A stretch of DNA of 64,000 bases from an uncultured Eubacteriales bacterium (GTDB lineage: Bacteria; Bacillota; Clostridia; Oscillospirales; QAMX01). Positions within the stretch are counted from its first letter, which is position 1. Each line of letters begins with the position of its first letter. The stretch lies in the NCBI GenBank assembly GCA_934546935.1, contig CAKTEH010000005.1, forward strand, positions 62,001-126,000, written 5' to 3'. The notes beneath the pieces are model-generated. The model had not been told where the DNA came from, searched no databases, and saw nothing but the letters and a program-made list of their open reading frames with translations. Made by a program: the position numbers and the translations under genes. Below, in pieces: positions 43,335-52,013 of the stretch.

Positions 43335-43371
43335 AGAAAAATCCCCTCTCAGGCTTATGTATAGCGTTCCT

Positions 43372-43400
43372 ATCATAGCAAAGTCACGGCTTTTTGTCAA
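43372..43400 (-). promoter_or_regulatory. Promoter of cca
   Basis: Minus-strand -35 TTGACA (43395-43400), a 17-base spacer and -10 TATGAT (43372-43377). Confidence 0.65.
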
Positions 43401-43499
43401 CAAAATCCAGCGCCAGGTATGATTTTTTCTTTTAGGCCCTGTTTTTCCTGCTGAAACATCCAGTTTTTGCAAAAAACGCCCATTTCTCCCAAAGCAAAA

Positions 43500-43531
43500 A
43501 CCGTGCACAGCATATCTCAACCGTGCACGGT
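43500..43531 (-). terminator. Terminator of the dehydrogenase/lactonase operon
   Basis: A 9-bp stem ACCGTGCAC/GTGCACGGT with a 14-base loop. On the minus strand it is followed by TTTTTGC. Confidence 0.7.
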
Positions 43532-43547
43532 AAAAAAACTTCAGTTT

Positions 43548-44612
43548 TCAGTTCATCTGCGGTTTCAACACCACTTTCAAAGCGCCGTCAAGACGCTTCG
43601 TAAAGGTTTCATACGCCGCTGCATACTGCGAAAGTGGGAAACAGTGCGTAATCATCCGCGCAAGCTCGTCCGGATAGCGTTCGGCAAGCACGATCGCTTT
43701 CTCCAGCGTCCCCGGATTTGCACGGCTGCCGTGAAGACTGATCTCATTCATAACGAGCCGCTTCACCGGAACCGGAACTTCTTCGGACGGGAATCCGACT
43801 GCTGCAATCGCGCCGCCGGGCGCCGCAACATAACAAGCTGTATTGACACCCTGCGCCGTACCAGTCGATTCCATGACGCGCTTGACGCCTTTGCCGCCGG
43901 TGCGCTTCATAATCTCATCAATGACATTCTGCGTACGGTAATCGATTGGAATCGCGCCAAGCGACTCGGCAAACGCCAGCCTTGCACCGGATCCGGAGCA
44001 ATAAATTTCGCCCGCGCCCATTGCACGTGCGCAAAGGATGGACATCCAGCCCTGTGCACCCGCGCCGTTGACCAGCACGCTGTCGCCCGGCTCAATGCCG
44101 GAACGCATGACCATGTGCAGCGCAATGCTCATCGCGTCCATCAGCGTCGCCGTTTCATACGACATATTGTCGGGAATCTTGGCAATCGACTTGATACTCA
44201 CCGCAACGAAATCTGCATATGCACCGGCCGTAATATGCCCGTACATGCTGTGCACTTCTTCGCGTCCGGCATTTTCGCAAAGCGTAAACTTCCCTTCGCG
44301 GCACATCCGGCAGTAACCGCATCCGGCATTGGCAATGCCGCAGACGCGGTCACCAGCCTTAAAGCCGAAATGCTCACTGTCGCGGCCAAGCTCCACCACG
44401 ACGCCCGACCATTCATGCCCGGGAATCAGCGGAAACTTCTTCGGCCATACGCCGGGGAAGTCGCCATTTATAATATGCGGGTCCGTGCCGCAGATCGACA
44501 CGGCTTCGACACGGCAAAGCACCTCATGATCGCGCGGCGAAGGCCGCGGCACTTCGACATACTCGAAGTTATTGGGCGCATTCAGCCGTATGGCGTGCAT
44601 CAGCTCTGCCAC
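43548..44612 (-). CDS. Zinc-dependent medium-chain alcohol/polyol dehydrogenase
   Basis: A 354-residue MDR enzyme. The catalytic zinc ligands are Cys41 (SICGTD) and His66-Glu67 (PGHEWSG). The structural zinc lobe has Cys98, 101, 104 and 112 (GCGYCRMC..C). The cofactor fold begins with VNGAGAQGWMSI, a Gly-x-Gly-x-x-Gly variant. This is the threonine/sorbitol/galactitol dehydrogenase class. Immediately downstream of an SMP-30 lactonase gene (two-base gap), it could oxidise a sugar to its lactone for the partner to open. The sugar itself is not indicated. Confidence 0.9.
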   Translation of the reverse strand: MAELMHAIRLNAPNNFEYVEVPRPSPRDHEVLCRVEAVSICGTDPHIINGDFPGVWPKKFPLIPGHEWSGVVVELGRDSEHFGFKAGDRVCGIANAGCGYCRMCREGKFTLCENAGREEVHSMYGHITAGAYADFVAVSIKSIAKIPDNMSYETATLMDAMSIALHMVMRSGIEPGDSVLVNGAGAQGWMSILCARAMGAGEIYCSGSGARLAFAESLGAIPIDYRTQNVIDEIMKRTGGKGVKRVMESTGTAQGVNTACYVAAPGGAIAAVGFPSEEVPVPVKRLVMNEISLHGSRANPGTLEKAIVLAERYPDELARMITHCFPLSQYAAAYETFTKRLDGALKVVLKPQMN

Positions 44613-44614
44613 GA

Positions 44615-45661
44615 TTAATACTTATCGTACCAGTGGACCATCGGCAGGCCCTGAACCGGCGCCTTGAAGCTCGGGATGTTGGTGGCGCGCAGGGAACCGA
44701 CATAAACCGTATCGCGGTTCGGGCCGCCGAAGCAGACGGATGCGATCCACGGAGCAATGCCCTGACCAGTCTGGAAGAGGATTTCGTTGGTAACGCAGGA
44801 AGCATAGAATGCATCGTCGAGCGCCTTGACCTTTGCCGGGTCGCCGCCGTCGTACAGAATTTTATAATCGCCGTCCGGATCGATGACCCAGATCTTATCG
44901 GAGTAAACCATGGTGCCCCAGAGATTGCCGTATGCGTCGAATGCAATACCATCCGGGAATGCGCCAGTGCCCATCTGATTCGGGCTGTAGGTTTCACGGT
45001 TGTGAAGGTCGCCGTTTTCATCGACACGCCAGCGCAGGATGTGACCGCCGTTTACGCCTGTGGTTTCAACAGCATACAGGTATTCTTCCTTGGCGTCGAA
45101 GCGGACTTCGTTGGTGAAGTGCAGGCCGTCTGCAACGATGTGTGCGCCGCGATGGTCGTAACGGATGATGTAACCGTCCGCCAGATCCGGAACCAGTGCC
45201 GGCAGCCAGCTTTTAAGCATGGTAGTGACCGTGATCCAGATACGATCCTTGGAGTCGCGCAGGACAAAGTTAACCTTGCCGATCGGCTTGCCGTCGACGG
45301 TGTCAAAAAGGACCTTGGTTTCACCGGTATGGCGGTTCATGATTTCGAGACAGTCGGTGCCGAAGTTGGAAATCAGAATATCGCCGTTACGGGCAAATGC
45401 CAGGCCGTTGGGCAGGGTACCTTCAAAGAAGCGGTTGACGTCGCCCTTGTTGATGTCGCCTTCCTGACCGGAATAGCTCTGGGTAATCAGCTTCTGCGTA
45501 CCGTCGGGCAGGATGTGGGTAACGCCGCCGCGGGAGTCGGCTGCCCAAAGGCTGCCGTCACGTTCGGCAAGAATGCATTCCGGACGCTGCAGGCCTTCGC
45601 CCACAAAAGTGATCTCTTCGGGATTGATCTCAAAACCATAGAGCGGGTTTGACGTTTTCAT
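44615..45661 (-). CDS. SMP-30/gluconolactonase-like beta-propeller protein
   Basis: A 348-residue six-bladed propeller of the SMP-30/gluconolactonase/LRE family: LQRPECILAERDGSLWAADSRGG as the first blade with its metal Glu, LPNGLAFARNGDILISNFG, DGLHFTNEVRF (conserved Asn ligand), and FPDGIAFDAYGNLWGTMV with the catalytic/metal Asp. Members hydrolyse sugar lactones using a divalent cation. There is no signal peptide. It is first in a two-gene operon with a zinc dehydrogenase, giving a probable sugar oxidation pair. AGGAGAA precedes ATG 45661. No clear promoter was identified in the 90 bases before it. Confidence 0.88.
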   Translation of the reverse strand: MKTSNPLYGFEINPEEITFVGEGLQRPECILAERDGSLWAADSRGGVTHILPDGTQKLITQSYSGQEGDINKGDVNRFFEGTLPNGLAFARNGDILISNFGTDCLEIMNRHTGETKVLFDTVDGKPIGKVNFVLRDSKDRIWITVTTMLKSWLPALVPDLADGYIIRYDHRGAHIVADGLHFTNEVRFDAKEEYLYAVETTGVNGGHILRWRVDENGDLHNRETYSPNQMGTGAFPDGIAFDAYGNLWGTMVYSDKIWVIDPDGDYKILYDGGDPAKVKALDDAFYASCVTNEILFQTGQGIAPWIASVCFGGPNRDTVYVGSLRATNIPSFKAPVQGLPMVHWYDKY

Positions 45662-45753
45662 GGTTTTTCTCCTCCATCATATATTGCGTATATTTCTTTA
45701 TCTGCGTTAAAATTTCCGCAGGGTAAACGCCGTTATGTAAAGGGACATCCTCT

Positions 45754-45966
45754 TCAAAATGCGGAAATGTACACGACGGCAATCCAGACCAGCAGCACAG
45801 CGCATATGCATAGCAAAAGCGCCCGCCGGCGGGCAAAACGCTTCAGGCAAAGCATCACTGCACATGCCGCAAAAAGCAGCAGCGGCAGGATATACGCCAA
45901 AAACGCCAATATGAACGAGGCCGCCAGCGCGCCTGTCACCTGCCAGATTTCGCGAGAAAACAGCAT
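45754..45966 (-). CDS. Small two-helix membrane protein, 70 aa
   Basis: The product, starting MLFSREIWQV, has two hydrophobic helices (about 11-38 and 50-67) separated by a basic hinge KRFARRRA, so both ends probably lie outside and the hinge inside. No family is recognised. The start is ATG 45966, fixed by GAGGAG five bases upstream; longer in-frame versions lack a ribosome site. A near-perfect promoter lies about 55 bases before it, suggesting strong expression. A phage holin-like or stress-peptide role would be speculation. Confidence 0.6.
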   Translation of the reverse strand: MLFSREIWQVTGALAASFILAFLAYILPLLLFAACAVMLCLKRFARRRALLLCICAVLLVWIAVVYISAF

Positions 45967-46020
45967 AAATCTCCTCTTGTCCATTTCAACAAAAAAGCGA
46001 ATGGTTTCCCATACGGATTT

Positions 46021-46050
46021 ATTATAATGCCATAGCTTATCCCTTGTCAA
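46021..46050 (-). promoter_or_regulatory. Near-consensus promoter of the 70-aa membrane protein
   Basis: Perfect -35 TTGACA (46045-46050) and perfect -10 TATAAT (46021-46026), with an 18-base spacer. Confidence 0.7.
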
Positions 46051-46182
46051 GCGCAGGGCGGACAGCCATACCAAAGCCAAATATCCCAAAGCCTAAAAAG
46101 CATGGCTGAATCCGCAGCGCCGGCAGTAGCCTTCATAAAACAAGTTTTTCGGCTGCGTATTACAGATAACAACACAAGATAC

Positions 46183-46212
46183 TTGAAAAAATTGTTGCTG
46201 ATGTGATAAAAT
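46183..46212 (+). promoter_or_regulatory. Promoter of the DtxR/MntR-type regulator
   Basis: -35 TTGAAA (46183-46188), an 18-base spacer and -10 TAAAAT (46207-46212), with TGA just before it (extended -10). Confidence 0.55.
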
Positions 46213-46240
46213 AAATAGGAAAGACAAGGAGGCTGGTGAT

Positions 46241-46621
46241 TTGCATATTTACGAATCTGCTGAGAATTATCTGGAAACCATCCTGGTCCTTAGCACCCGC
46301 TCCGGGCAAGTCCGTTCCATTGACATCGCAAACGAACTTTCGTTTTCCAAACCCAGCGTCAGCGTCGCAATGAAAAACCTCCGGGCCGGCGGATATATTA
46401 CCGTGGACAAAGAAGGTCTGATCACGCTTACAGGCAAAGGCCGGGAAATTGCCGAACGTATCTATGAACGGCACACGCTTCTGACACAATGGCTTACTGC
46501 GCTGGGAGTCAGCCCGGAAACTGCGGCGGCCGATGCATGCCGTATTGAACACGTCATCAGCGCGGACACTTTTGCCGCTATTAAATCGCATGTAAACCAG
46601 AAACTGACGGAAAAAGAATAA
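46241..46621 (+). CDS. DtxR/MntR-family metal-dependent regulator
   Basis: A 126-residue regulator. The opening HIYESAENYLETILVL is the DtxR/MntR N-terminal helix, followed by an HTH (IDIANELSFSKPSVSVAMKNL), a wing and the dimerisation helices with IAERIYERHTLLTQWL, an ADACRIEHVIS segment holding Cys, Glu and His ligands. It lacks the SH3-like third domain, as in MntR. It probably represses metal uptake genes when loaded with Mn or Fe. The start is TTG 46241, decided by AAGGAGG eight bases upstream. A strong terminator follows. The neighbouring minus-strand paralogue is frameshifted. Confidence 0.88.
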   Translation: MHIYESAENYLETILVLSTRSGQVRSIDIANELSFSKPSVSVAMKNLRAGGYITVDKEGLITLTGKGREIAERIYERHTLLTQWLTALGVSPETAAADACRIEHVISADTFAAIKSHVNQKLTEKE

Positions 46622-46656
46622 AGCCCCTGAATGCCCAGGATGCATTCAGGGGCTTT
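46620..46656 (+). terminator. Intrinsic terminator of the regulator gene
   Basis: The 15-bp arms AAAGCCCCTGAATGC/GCATTCAGGGGCTTT have a seven-base loop. The left arm overlaps the stop codon. Confidence 0.85.
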
Positions 46657-47124
46657 TGCTGTCTGTTTTTCCCATATGTCTATCTCTGTTCGAGTGATGT
46701 ATCCCCTTTGCCTGGACCGTACTGCCCAGGACCGGCCGACTGGCAAGCCAATGCCTTTTAACCCAAAAAAAGGCCTTCAGTACAGCAAAGCTTTCCGTAC
46801 TGATTGCATGTTCCAACCGGCACGCATCCTCCAAAGCGGTATTGTGTCCAGTCCCAGATCACACAAAACCTGAAAAAACAGCTGATGGCGTTCATAAACC
46901 TGCTTTTCCAACGCTTCTCCCGGAAGCGTCAGCATTATTTCATGCCGCGCGCTCACTTCAACCAATCTGCTGCGCTTCAGATTCTGCACAGAGGCGCTGA
47001 TACTGACCCGGTTCACGCCCAATTCCCGGGAAATGTCCACATTGCGTACCCGGTCTTTCCTGTCCCGCAGGATCGAAACGGTTTCCAGGTAGTCTTCTTC
47101 CGGTTCCATAAGCCGTACATGCAT
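46646..47124 (-). pseudogene. Frameshifted DtxR/MntR-family paralogue
   Basis: Starting at ATG 47124 the frame encodes a recognisable DtxR-type HTH: EEDYLETVSIL, VDISRELGVNRVSISASVQNLKR, VYERHQLFFQVLCDLGLDT. Beyond 46850 it loses similarity (LWRMRAGWNMQSV) and stops at 46777. The alternate frame resumes family sequence at once (LEDACRLEHAISTESFAVLKAF), aligning with ADACRIEHVISADTF of the intact paralogue at 46241, then runs on into unrelated sequence to 46646. So one base is gained or lost near 46840 and the original stop is gone. The truncated product keeps its HTH and could still bind DNA. The two paralogues are convergent. Confidence 0.7.
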
Positions 47125-47308
47125 TTGCCGCTCCCATTACAAAGGCTGACCTTCTGCCGGTTAGTTTAATATAACTTATGGTTTGGCTCTTTTCCGTCCG
47201 TTCATCGAGCTTTTTTGATCCATAATCCATTGAGGATGATGTTTTCAAACTCGTCTGCGTCCGGCATGTGCCGCTTTTCAACACGACGTTTTTCTTCCCG
47301 GAAAGGGC

Positions 47309-47337
47309 TTTACGGATGAAAGAGCGCGATGTATACT
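47309..47337 (+). promoter_or_regulatory. Promoter of the MFS gene at 47369
   Basis: -35 TTTACG (47309-47314), a 17-base spacer and -10 TATACT (47332-47337). Confidence 0.5.
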
Positions 47338-47368
47338 GATATCAAAATAAAAAAAGGCGGAATTGATT

Positions 47369-48550
47369 ATGAATGCCAAATGCAAGCAGTTTTTCTTCCT
47401 GGCTGCCGTTTCCCTGTTTTGGTTTTCGCAGTATATTTACACTTCCTATTTCACTCCTTACATGAGTTCGCTGGGAATTGCATCCTCGCTGGCCGGCACT
47501 ATCGTCGGCGCATATGGCTTTACGCAGCTTATCTTGCGGATTCCATTTGGCGTAACCGCCGATTATTTCAAAAACCACCGTGCATTCTTATTCCTCGGTT
47601 ATATTTTTATCCTGGCCTCAAGCGCCGTATTATCCCTGACACAAAGTGCCTGGGTCTTCCTGCTTGCCCGGCTGCTGTCCGGTGCAGCTTCCGCTACCTG
47701 GGTCAGCTTCACCGTCTATTTTTCTGCTTTTTCCGTAAGCGAAGACACCTCCGGAAATATGGGAAAGCTGATGGCCGCCAACAACATCGGGGTTTTTGCC
47801 GCTTATATTGCCGGCGGGCTCCTGTATGAAGCCACTGGAATACGGACACTGTTCATCCTCAGCGGCGCAGTCTCCGTACTTGCCCTGATCCTGTTGTGCT
47901 TCCTGCAGCCGTCGGGCGCACAGACACAGCGGGAACCGCTGAAACTTCGTGACCTGAAGCTTGTTGCAGCGGACGGGCGGCTTTGGAATCTATCTATGCT
48001 GGCGGCGGCAATCCAGTTTATTTCCTGCGCGACAGCCAGTTCATTTACCTCTAATTATGCAAAATTCCTCGGTGCCGACGGACTGCAGCTTGGTATCGTC
48101 AGCGCATTATACACACTCTCCGGCATCATTGGCGCCGCACTGATCGGCGCACCCGTCGCCAAACGCTTTTCAGACCGTACCATCGTTGTATTTGGATTCA
48201 TACTCACACTGGCCTACTGTGCCCTCGTTCCGCTGTGTTCCGGGATCCCGGCATTATATATCATGCAGTTTATCGGGGGATTCGGGAAAGTGCTGATTTT
48301 AACGCTGCTAATGGCTGATGCAGTCAAAAATACCGCGCCTGCCGTGCGTTCAACCGCGATGGGCGTATATCAAAGCGTATACAGCCTTGGCATGACGGTT
48401 GGTCCGGTTGTCATGGGCGCAGTCCTGGAAAGGACGCAGGGTTTCCGTCCCGCATTTTTCCTAATGGCGGCGGCAAGCTTCCTGTGTGCAATCTGGGCCT
48501 TTTTCTCCTGCTATGAGCAAAAAGCCGATACGGCACAGAAAAAAGCCTGA
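47369..48550 (+). CDS. Major facilitator superfamily transporter
   Basis: A 393-residue twelve-helix transporter, the usual short MFS length. It has LILRIPFGVTADYFKNHRAFLF as the loop 2-3 motif and a second-half counterpart GAPVAKRFSDRTIVVFG. The RLLSGAASATWVSF helix 4 segment with its conserved Arg suggests a proton antiporter of drug or metabolite type; no substrate can be assigned. ATG 47369 has AGGCGG upstream. The gene is flanked by a regulator pair on one side and the Gld-like ABC operon on the other. It may be controlled by the adjacent DtxR-type genes, but no shared operator is seen. Confidence 0.8.
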   Translation: MNAKCKQFFFLAAVSLFWFSQYIYTSYFTPYMSSLGIASSLAGTIVGAYGFTQLILRIPFGVTADYFKNHRAFLFLGYIFILASSAVLSLTQSAWVFLLARLLSGAASATWVSFTVYFSAFSVSEDTSGNMGKLMAANNIGVFAAYIAGGLLYEATGIRTLFILSGAVSVLALILLCFLQPSGAQTQREPLKLRDLKLVAADGRLWNLSMLAAAIQFISCATASSFTSNYAKFLGADGLQLGIVSALYTLSGIIGAALIGAPVAKRFSDRTIVVFGFILTLAYCALVPLCSGIPALYIMQFIGGFGKVLILTLLMADAVKNTAPAVRSTAMGVYQSVYSLGMTVGPVVMGAVLERTQGFRPAFFLMAAASFLCAIWAFFSCYEQKADTAQKKA

Positions 48551-48605
48551 AAAGGGAAAAATGTTACAATTCCTCTAAAAAATCTTCATTTCGATTTCAC
48601 GCCAA

Positions 48606-48614
48606 TGCTATACT
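48606..48614 (+). promoter_or_regulatory. Extended -10 element ahead of the Gld-like ABC operon
   Basis: TGC followed by TATACT (48609-48614); a weak TTCATT lies 18 bases upstream. Confidence 0.4.
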
Positions 48615-48685
48615 ATTACAAAAGCTTCCCACATTCCGGGCGGAATAAGGGAAGCAGTATGCATATTAAGAAAGGATGTACCGCT

Positions 48686-49651
48686 TTGATCGAAATACAG
48701 GAGCTGACCAAACGCTATGCAGCATTGACGGCTGTGGACAGGCTCAGCGTTTCCATCCACGACGGCCTGATCTATGGCTTTCTCGGCGCAAACGGCGCAG
48801 GGAAAAGTACAACGCTTGGCATGATCACAGGCTGCCTTGCGCCAAGTTCAGGCAATATCCAAATCAATGGCCACGATCTTTTTACTGAACCAAGAGAAGC
48901 CAAACGCGCGATCGGTTACCTTCCGGAAACGCCGCCGCTTTATCCGGAAATGAGCGTATTTGAATACCTCCGCTTTATTGCCCGTGCCCGTGGCATTGCA
49001 AAATCAGCGCAGAGGGAAGCCATTGAAGAGGCTATGCGTAAAACCAATGTCGCAGCTGTGCGTAACCGCCTGATTCAGCAGCTTTCCAAAGGTTACCGGC
49101 AGCGTGTCGGGCTGGCGCAGGCAATTCTCGGGGAACCGGAAATCATCATCCTTGACGAGCCAACCGTCGGATTGGATCCGGCGCAGGTCGTGGAGACCAG
49201 GGAACTGATCCGCTCCCTGGGCGGACAGCATATCGTTATTTTCTCCAGCCATATCCTTTCCGAAGTCAGCCTTCTGTGCGACCGTGTATTGATCATCGAC
49301 CATGGCAGGCTCCTGTGCGAGGATACCCCGGAAAATCTTGAGCATAGGCTGGATAATGGCGAAGTGCTGGAGATCACCGTGCTGGATCCAAAGGGGCAGG
49401 CAAAAACCGTTATAGAAGCTGTCAACGGCGTCGGCCAGGTTGAAACAACGCCAAATCCGGAAGGGGCCGGAAACCTGCTGGCGGTACATATGGCGTCCGG
49501 CTCCGATCTCCGGGAAGCCGTTGCCGTTGCGCTCGCAAACGCAGGCATTGCCGTCCTGGGCATGCAGGCGCGGCAGCACAGCCTTGAAGATGCTTTCATC
49601 CGTTTGACCCAGGAAGCGGGAAAAGAGCAAAAAGAGGAGGGCAGAGCATGA
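48686..49651 (+). CDS. ABC transporter ATPase (GldA-like)
   Basis: A 321-residue ATPase with Walker A GANGAGKST, the LPETPPLYPEMSVFEYLRF Q-loop region, a signature QLSKGYRQRVGLAQA (SKGYRQR in place of SGGQ), Walker B IIILDEPTVGLD, and the switch in SSHIL. The C-terminal 80 residues are an accessory domain (LEITVLDPKGQAKT..). This is the GldA/NatA/CcmA branch. TTG 48686 with AAAGGA nine bases upstream gives the canonical MIEIQELTKRY start; ATG 48659 with AAGGGA upstream is the alternative. First of four overlapping genes that together resemble the Gld-type ABC system of gliding bacteria, also found in non-gliders. Confidence 0.88.
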   Translation: MIEIQELTKRYAALTAVDRLSVSIHDGLIYGFLGANGAGKSTTLGMITGCLAPSSGNIQINGHDLFTEPREAKRAIGYLPETPPLYPEMSVFEYLRFIARARGIAKSAQREAIEEAMRKTNVAAVRNRLIQQLSKGYRQRVGLAQAILGEPEIIILDEPTVGLDPAQVVETRELIRSLGGQHIVIFSSHILSEVSLLCDRVLIIDHGRLLCEDTPENLEHRLDNGEVLEITVLDPKGQAKTVIEAVNGVGQVETTPNPEGAGNLLAVHMASGSDLREAVAVALANAGIAVLGMQARQHSLEDAFIRLTQEAGKEQKEEGRA

Positions 49652-50511
49652 AAGCCGTTTATCTGCGCGAATTGCGCGCCTACTTCACCACTGTAATCGG
49701 CTACCTCTTCATTGCTGCCATGACTTTAATCGTAGGCGTTTACGCCTATGTGCTGAATTTTGTACAGCGTTATCCGACTTTTGAATCCACACTCTATGGC
49801 ACAAGCTTTGTTTACCTTCTGGTTATCCCCATCCTGACCATGCGCAGCTTTTCAGAAGAGCGGCATGCACGGACAAGTGATCTGCTCTATTCCCTGCCGC
49901 TTCGGCTGTCCGGCGTAGTCCTTGGGAAATATCTTGCACTCTTGACCGTGCTGGCAATCCCCTGCCTGTTGTTTTGCCTGTACCCGCTGGTTCTGTCCTG
50001 CTTCGGAGCGGTGGAGATGGGTACGGCGCTGAGCTCGATCTTCGCATTTTTCCTTCTGGGCGCGGCGTTGGCAGCCATTGGGATGTTTTTAAGTTCCCTG
50101 ACCTCCAACCAGATTGCTTCGGCAATTATCATCTTTGTCGTTTCCTTCCTGTGCTATCTGATGCAGGACATCCTTGCTTATCTGTCGACAAGCGCCTACG
50201 CGTCTTTCCTATGTTTCCTGATTCTAATCCTGATATTGGCAGTACTGGTCTACATACTGACAAAAAGCAGTGTGTTTTCCGCTGGCCTTGCTGTAACAGG
50301 AGAAATCCTGCTGACTGTATTTTATTTTGCAAAGCCCACGCTTTTTGAAAATGCATTCCCGGAATTGATGGAGAACTTTGCTGTTTTTTCAAAATTTGAC
50401 CGCTTTGTCTCTGGGCTTTTCGACCTTGGCGCAGTCGTCTATTACCTGAGTGTGATTTCCCTGTTCCTGTTTTTCAGCGTATTATCCCTTGAGAAAAGAA
50501 GGTGGAGCTGA
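49648..50511 (+). CDS. ABC-2 type permease (GldF-like)
   Basis: A 287-residue membrane protein with about seven hydrophobic segments. The N-terminal helix-loop KAVYLRELRAYFTTVIGYLF is typical of the GldF/NosY permease class, followed by a helix with MRSFSEERHARTSDLLYSLPLR, the cytoplasmic coupling region that includes EER. It starts inside the end of the ATPase gene (four-base overlap) and ends one base into the GldG-like gene. Substrate unknown. Confidence 0.85.
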   Translation: MKAVYLRELRAYFTTVIGYLFIAAMTLIVGVYAYVLNFVQRYPTFESTLYGTSFVYLLVIPILTMRSFSEERHARTSDLLYSLPLRLSGVVLGKYLALLTVLAIPCLLFCLYPLVLSCFGAVEMGTALSSIFAFFLLGAALAAIGMFLSSLTSNQIASAIIIFVVSFLCYLMQDILAYLSTSAYASFLCFLILILILAVLVYILTKSSVFSAGLAVTGEILLTVFYFAKPTLFENAFPELMENFAVFSKFDRFVSGLFDLGAVVYYLSVISLFLFFSVLSLEKRRWS

Positions 50512-52013
50512 TGCGCAAAATGAATTTTTCCAAAGCTGCGGCAGCCTTGAAAAGCCGCGCCTTCCGCTCCGGCTCCTATACGCTCGCGGCAGCGGCTTTG
50601 GCAGTTGCAGCCGTATGTATGATCAATCTTTTTATCGGCTCACTTCCGGAAAACCTGACGCATCTGGACACAACTTCCAACTCTGTCTATGCTTTTGCGC
50701 CGGAGACGCTGTCGCTGTTGGATACGCTTGAAGAAGATATCACGCTTTACTGCGTCGTACAGTCTGGTGCAGAAGACCCGACAGTTGCAGAGTTCCTGGC
50801 CCGTTATGCGGCGAAATCCGTACACATCCAAGTGAACTATATAGATCCTGTGCTTTACCCAACCTTTACCTCCGCATATTCTGCATCCACGCTGACCGAA
50901 GGGAGCATTATTGTTGAAAGTGCACATCGCTATACCATAATCGATTACAGTGATATGTATGCCTATGAACTCAACTATAACACTTACGTTTATGACACCT
51001 ATCTTGCCGCCGAAAGCATGCTGACCAGCGCAATCGACTATGTTACGAGCAAAACTCTGCCCAAAGTCTATGCAACTACCGGGCATGGAGAACTAAGTCT
51101 GGACAGCAATTTTTCTTCCGCGATTGCAAGGCAGAATATTTCTGTAGAAACGCTGTCCCTGCTTACAATGGAAACAGTCCCTGAAGACTGCCAATGCCTG
51201 CTTCTCCTTTCTCCGGCTTCTGATTTAAGCGAAGAAGAAGCGGACCGGATCCTGGCTTATCTTGGCGCGGGTGGAAACTTGCTGTTGCTGACCGACTATA
51301 CAGAAGAGGATATGCCGAATCTTCAGCGCGTAATGGAAGCCTACGGCCTTACCCGGGGAAACGGCATTATTATAGAAGGAGATGACGGGCACTGCCTGTC
51401 TAAGTATCCGCATTATCTGCTTCCGCAGCTGGAAAGTCACATCATTACCGATCCCCTGATCGGCGGGGGATATTATGTCCTTGCTCCCATCGCCGAACCC
51501 ATCCTGTTTCCCGATGAAGCGCCACGTGAAGGGATAGAATATACCCCTCTTTTACAAAGCTCCAGCATGTCTTTTCTCAAACGGCTGACAAATTACCAGC
51601 TCTCCAGCTACACCTACGAAGAAGGCGACGAATACGGACCCTTTACCGTCGGTCTTGCAGTCACGGAGGATTTGAATGCAGGCGACGTCCTCGACGAGGA
51701 AGAGCAGGCGCATACACAGCCCGACGACGCCAAGCAGACCCGCATCGTCTATTTCTCCACTTCTTATCTGCTTGATTCCTCTCTGTCCTATTACGTTGCC
51801 GGTGCAAATGAGGACCTGATTCTCAACGCGCTGGACTGGATGACAGCCCGCGAAGGTTCTATTTCTATTTCGGCCAAGCAAATTTCCTTGGAATACCTGA
51901 GCATGTCTGCCGCAGACAGTCAAATTGGCGTCGTGATGGCAGTGGTATTCCCGCTTGCCGCGCTGACAGCCGGTATGATAATCATTATACGGCGCAAGAG
52001 GAGAAAAGCATGA
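50511..52013 (+). CDS. GldG-like ABC auxiliary protein (ABC_transp_aux)
   Basis: A 500-residue protein with an N-terminal membrane helix (about 25-45), a large extracytoplasmic domain and a C-terminal helix (about 475-493) followed by a basic RRKRRKA tail. The domain contains the GldG/IFT52-like core: LPKVYATTGHGELSL, LLLLSPASDLSEEEADRILAYLGAGGNLLLLTDY (a VIIAGP-like strand and the 'Y-x-x-x-G-G-x-L' stretch). Such proteins sit next to the permease and are thought to bind extracytoplasmic cargo. ATG 50511 overlaps the previous stop by one base; the in-frame GTG 50502 has weaker support. Translationally coupled at both ends. Confidence 0.85.
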   Translation: MRKMNFSKAAAALKSRAFRSGSYTLAAAALAVAAVCMINLFIGSLPENLTHLDTTSNSVYAFAPETLSLLDTLEEDITLYCVVQSGAEDPTVAEFLARYAAKSVHIQVNYIDPVLYPTFTSAYSASTLTEGSIIVESAHRYTIIDYSDMYAYELNYNTYVYDTYLAAESMLTSAIDYVTSKTLPKVYATTGHGELSLDSNFSSAIARQNISVETLSLLTMETVPEDCQCLLLLSPASDLSEEEADRILAYLGAGGNLLLLTDYTEEDMPNLQRVMEAYGLTRGNGIIIEGDDGHCLSKYPHYLLPQLESHIITDPLIGGGYYVLAPIAEPILFPDEAPREGIEYTPLLQSSSMSFLKRLTNYQLSSYTYEEGDEYGPFTVGLAVTEDLNAGDVLDEEEQAHTQPDDAKQTRIVYFSTSYLLDSSLSYYVAGANEDLILNALDWMTAREGSISISAKQISLEYLSMSAADSQIGVVMAVVFPLAALTAGMIIIIRRKRRKA

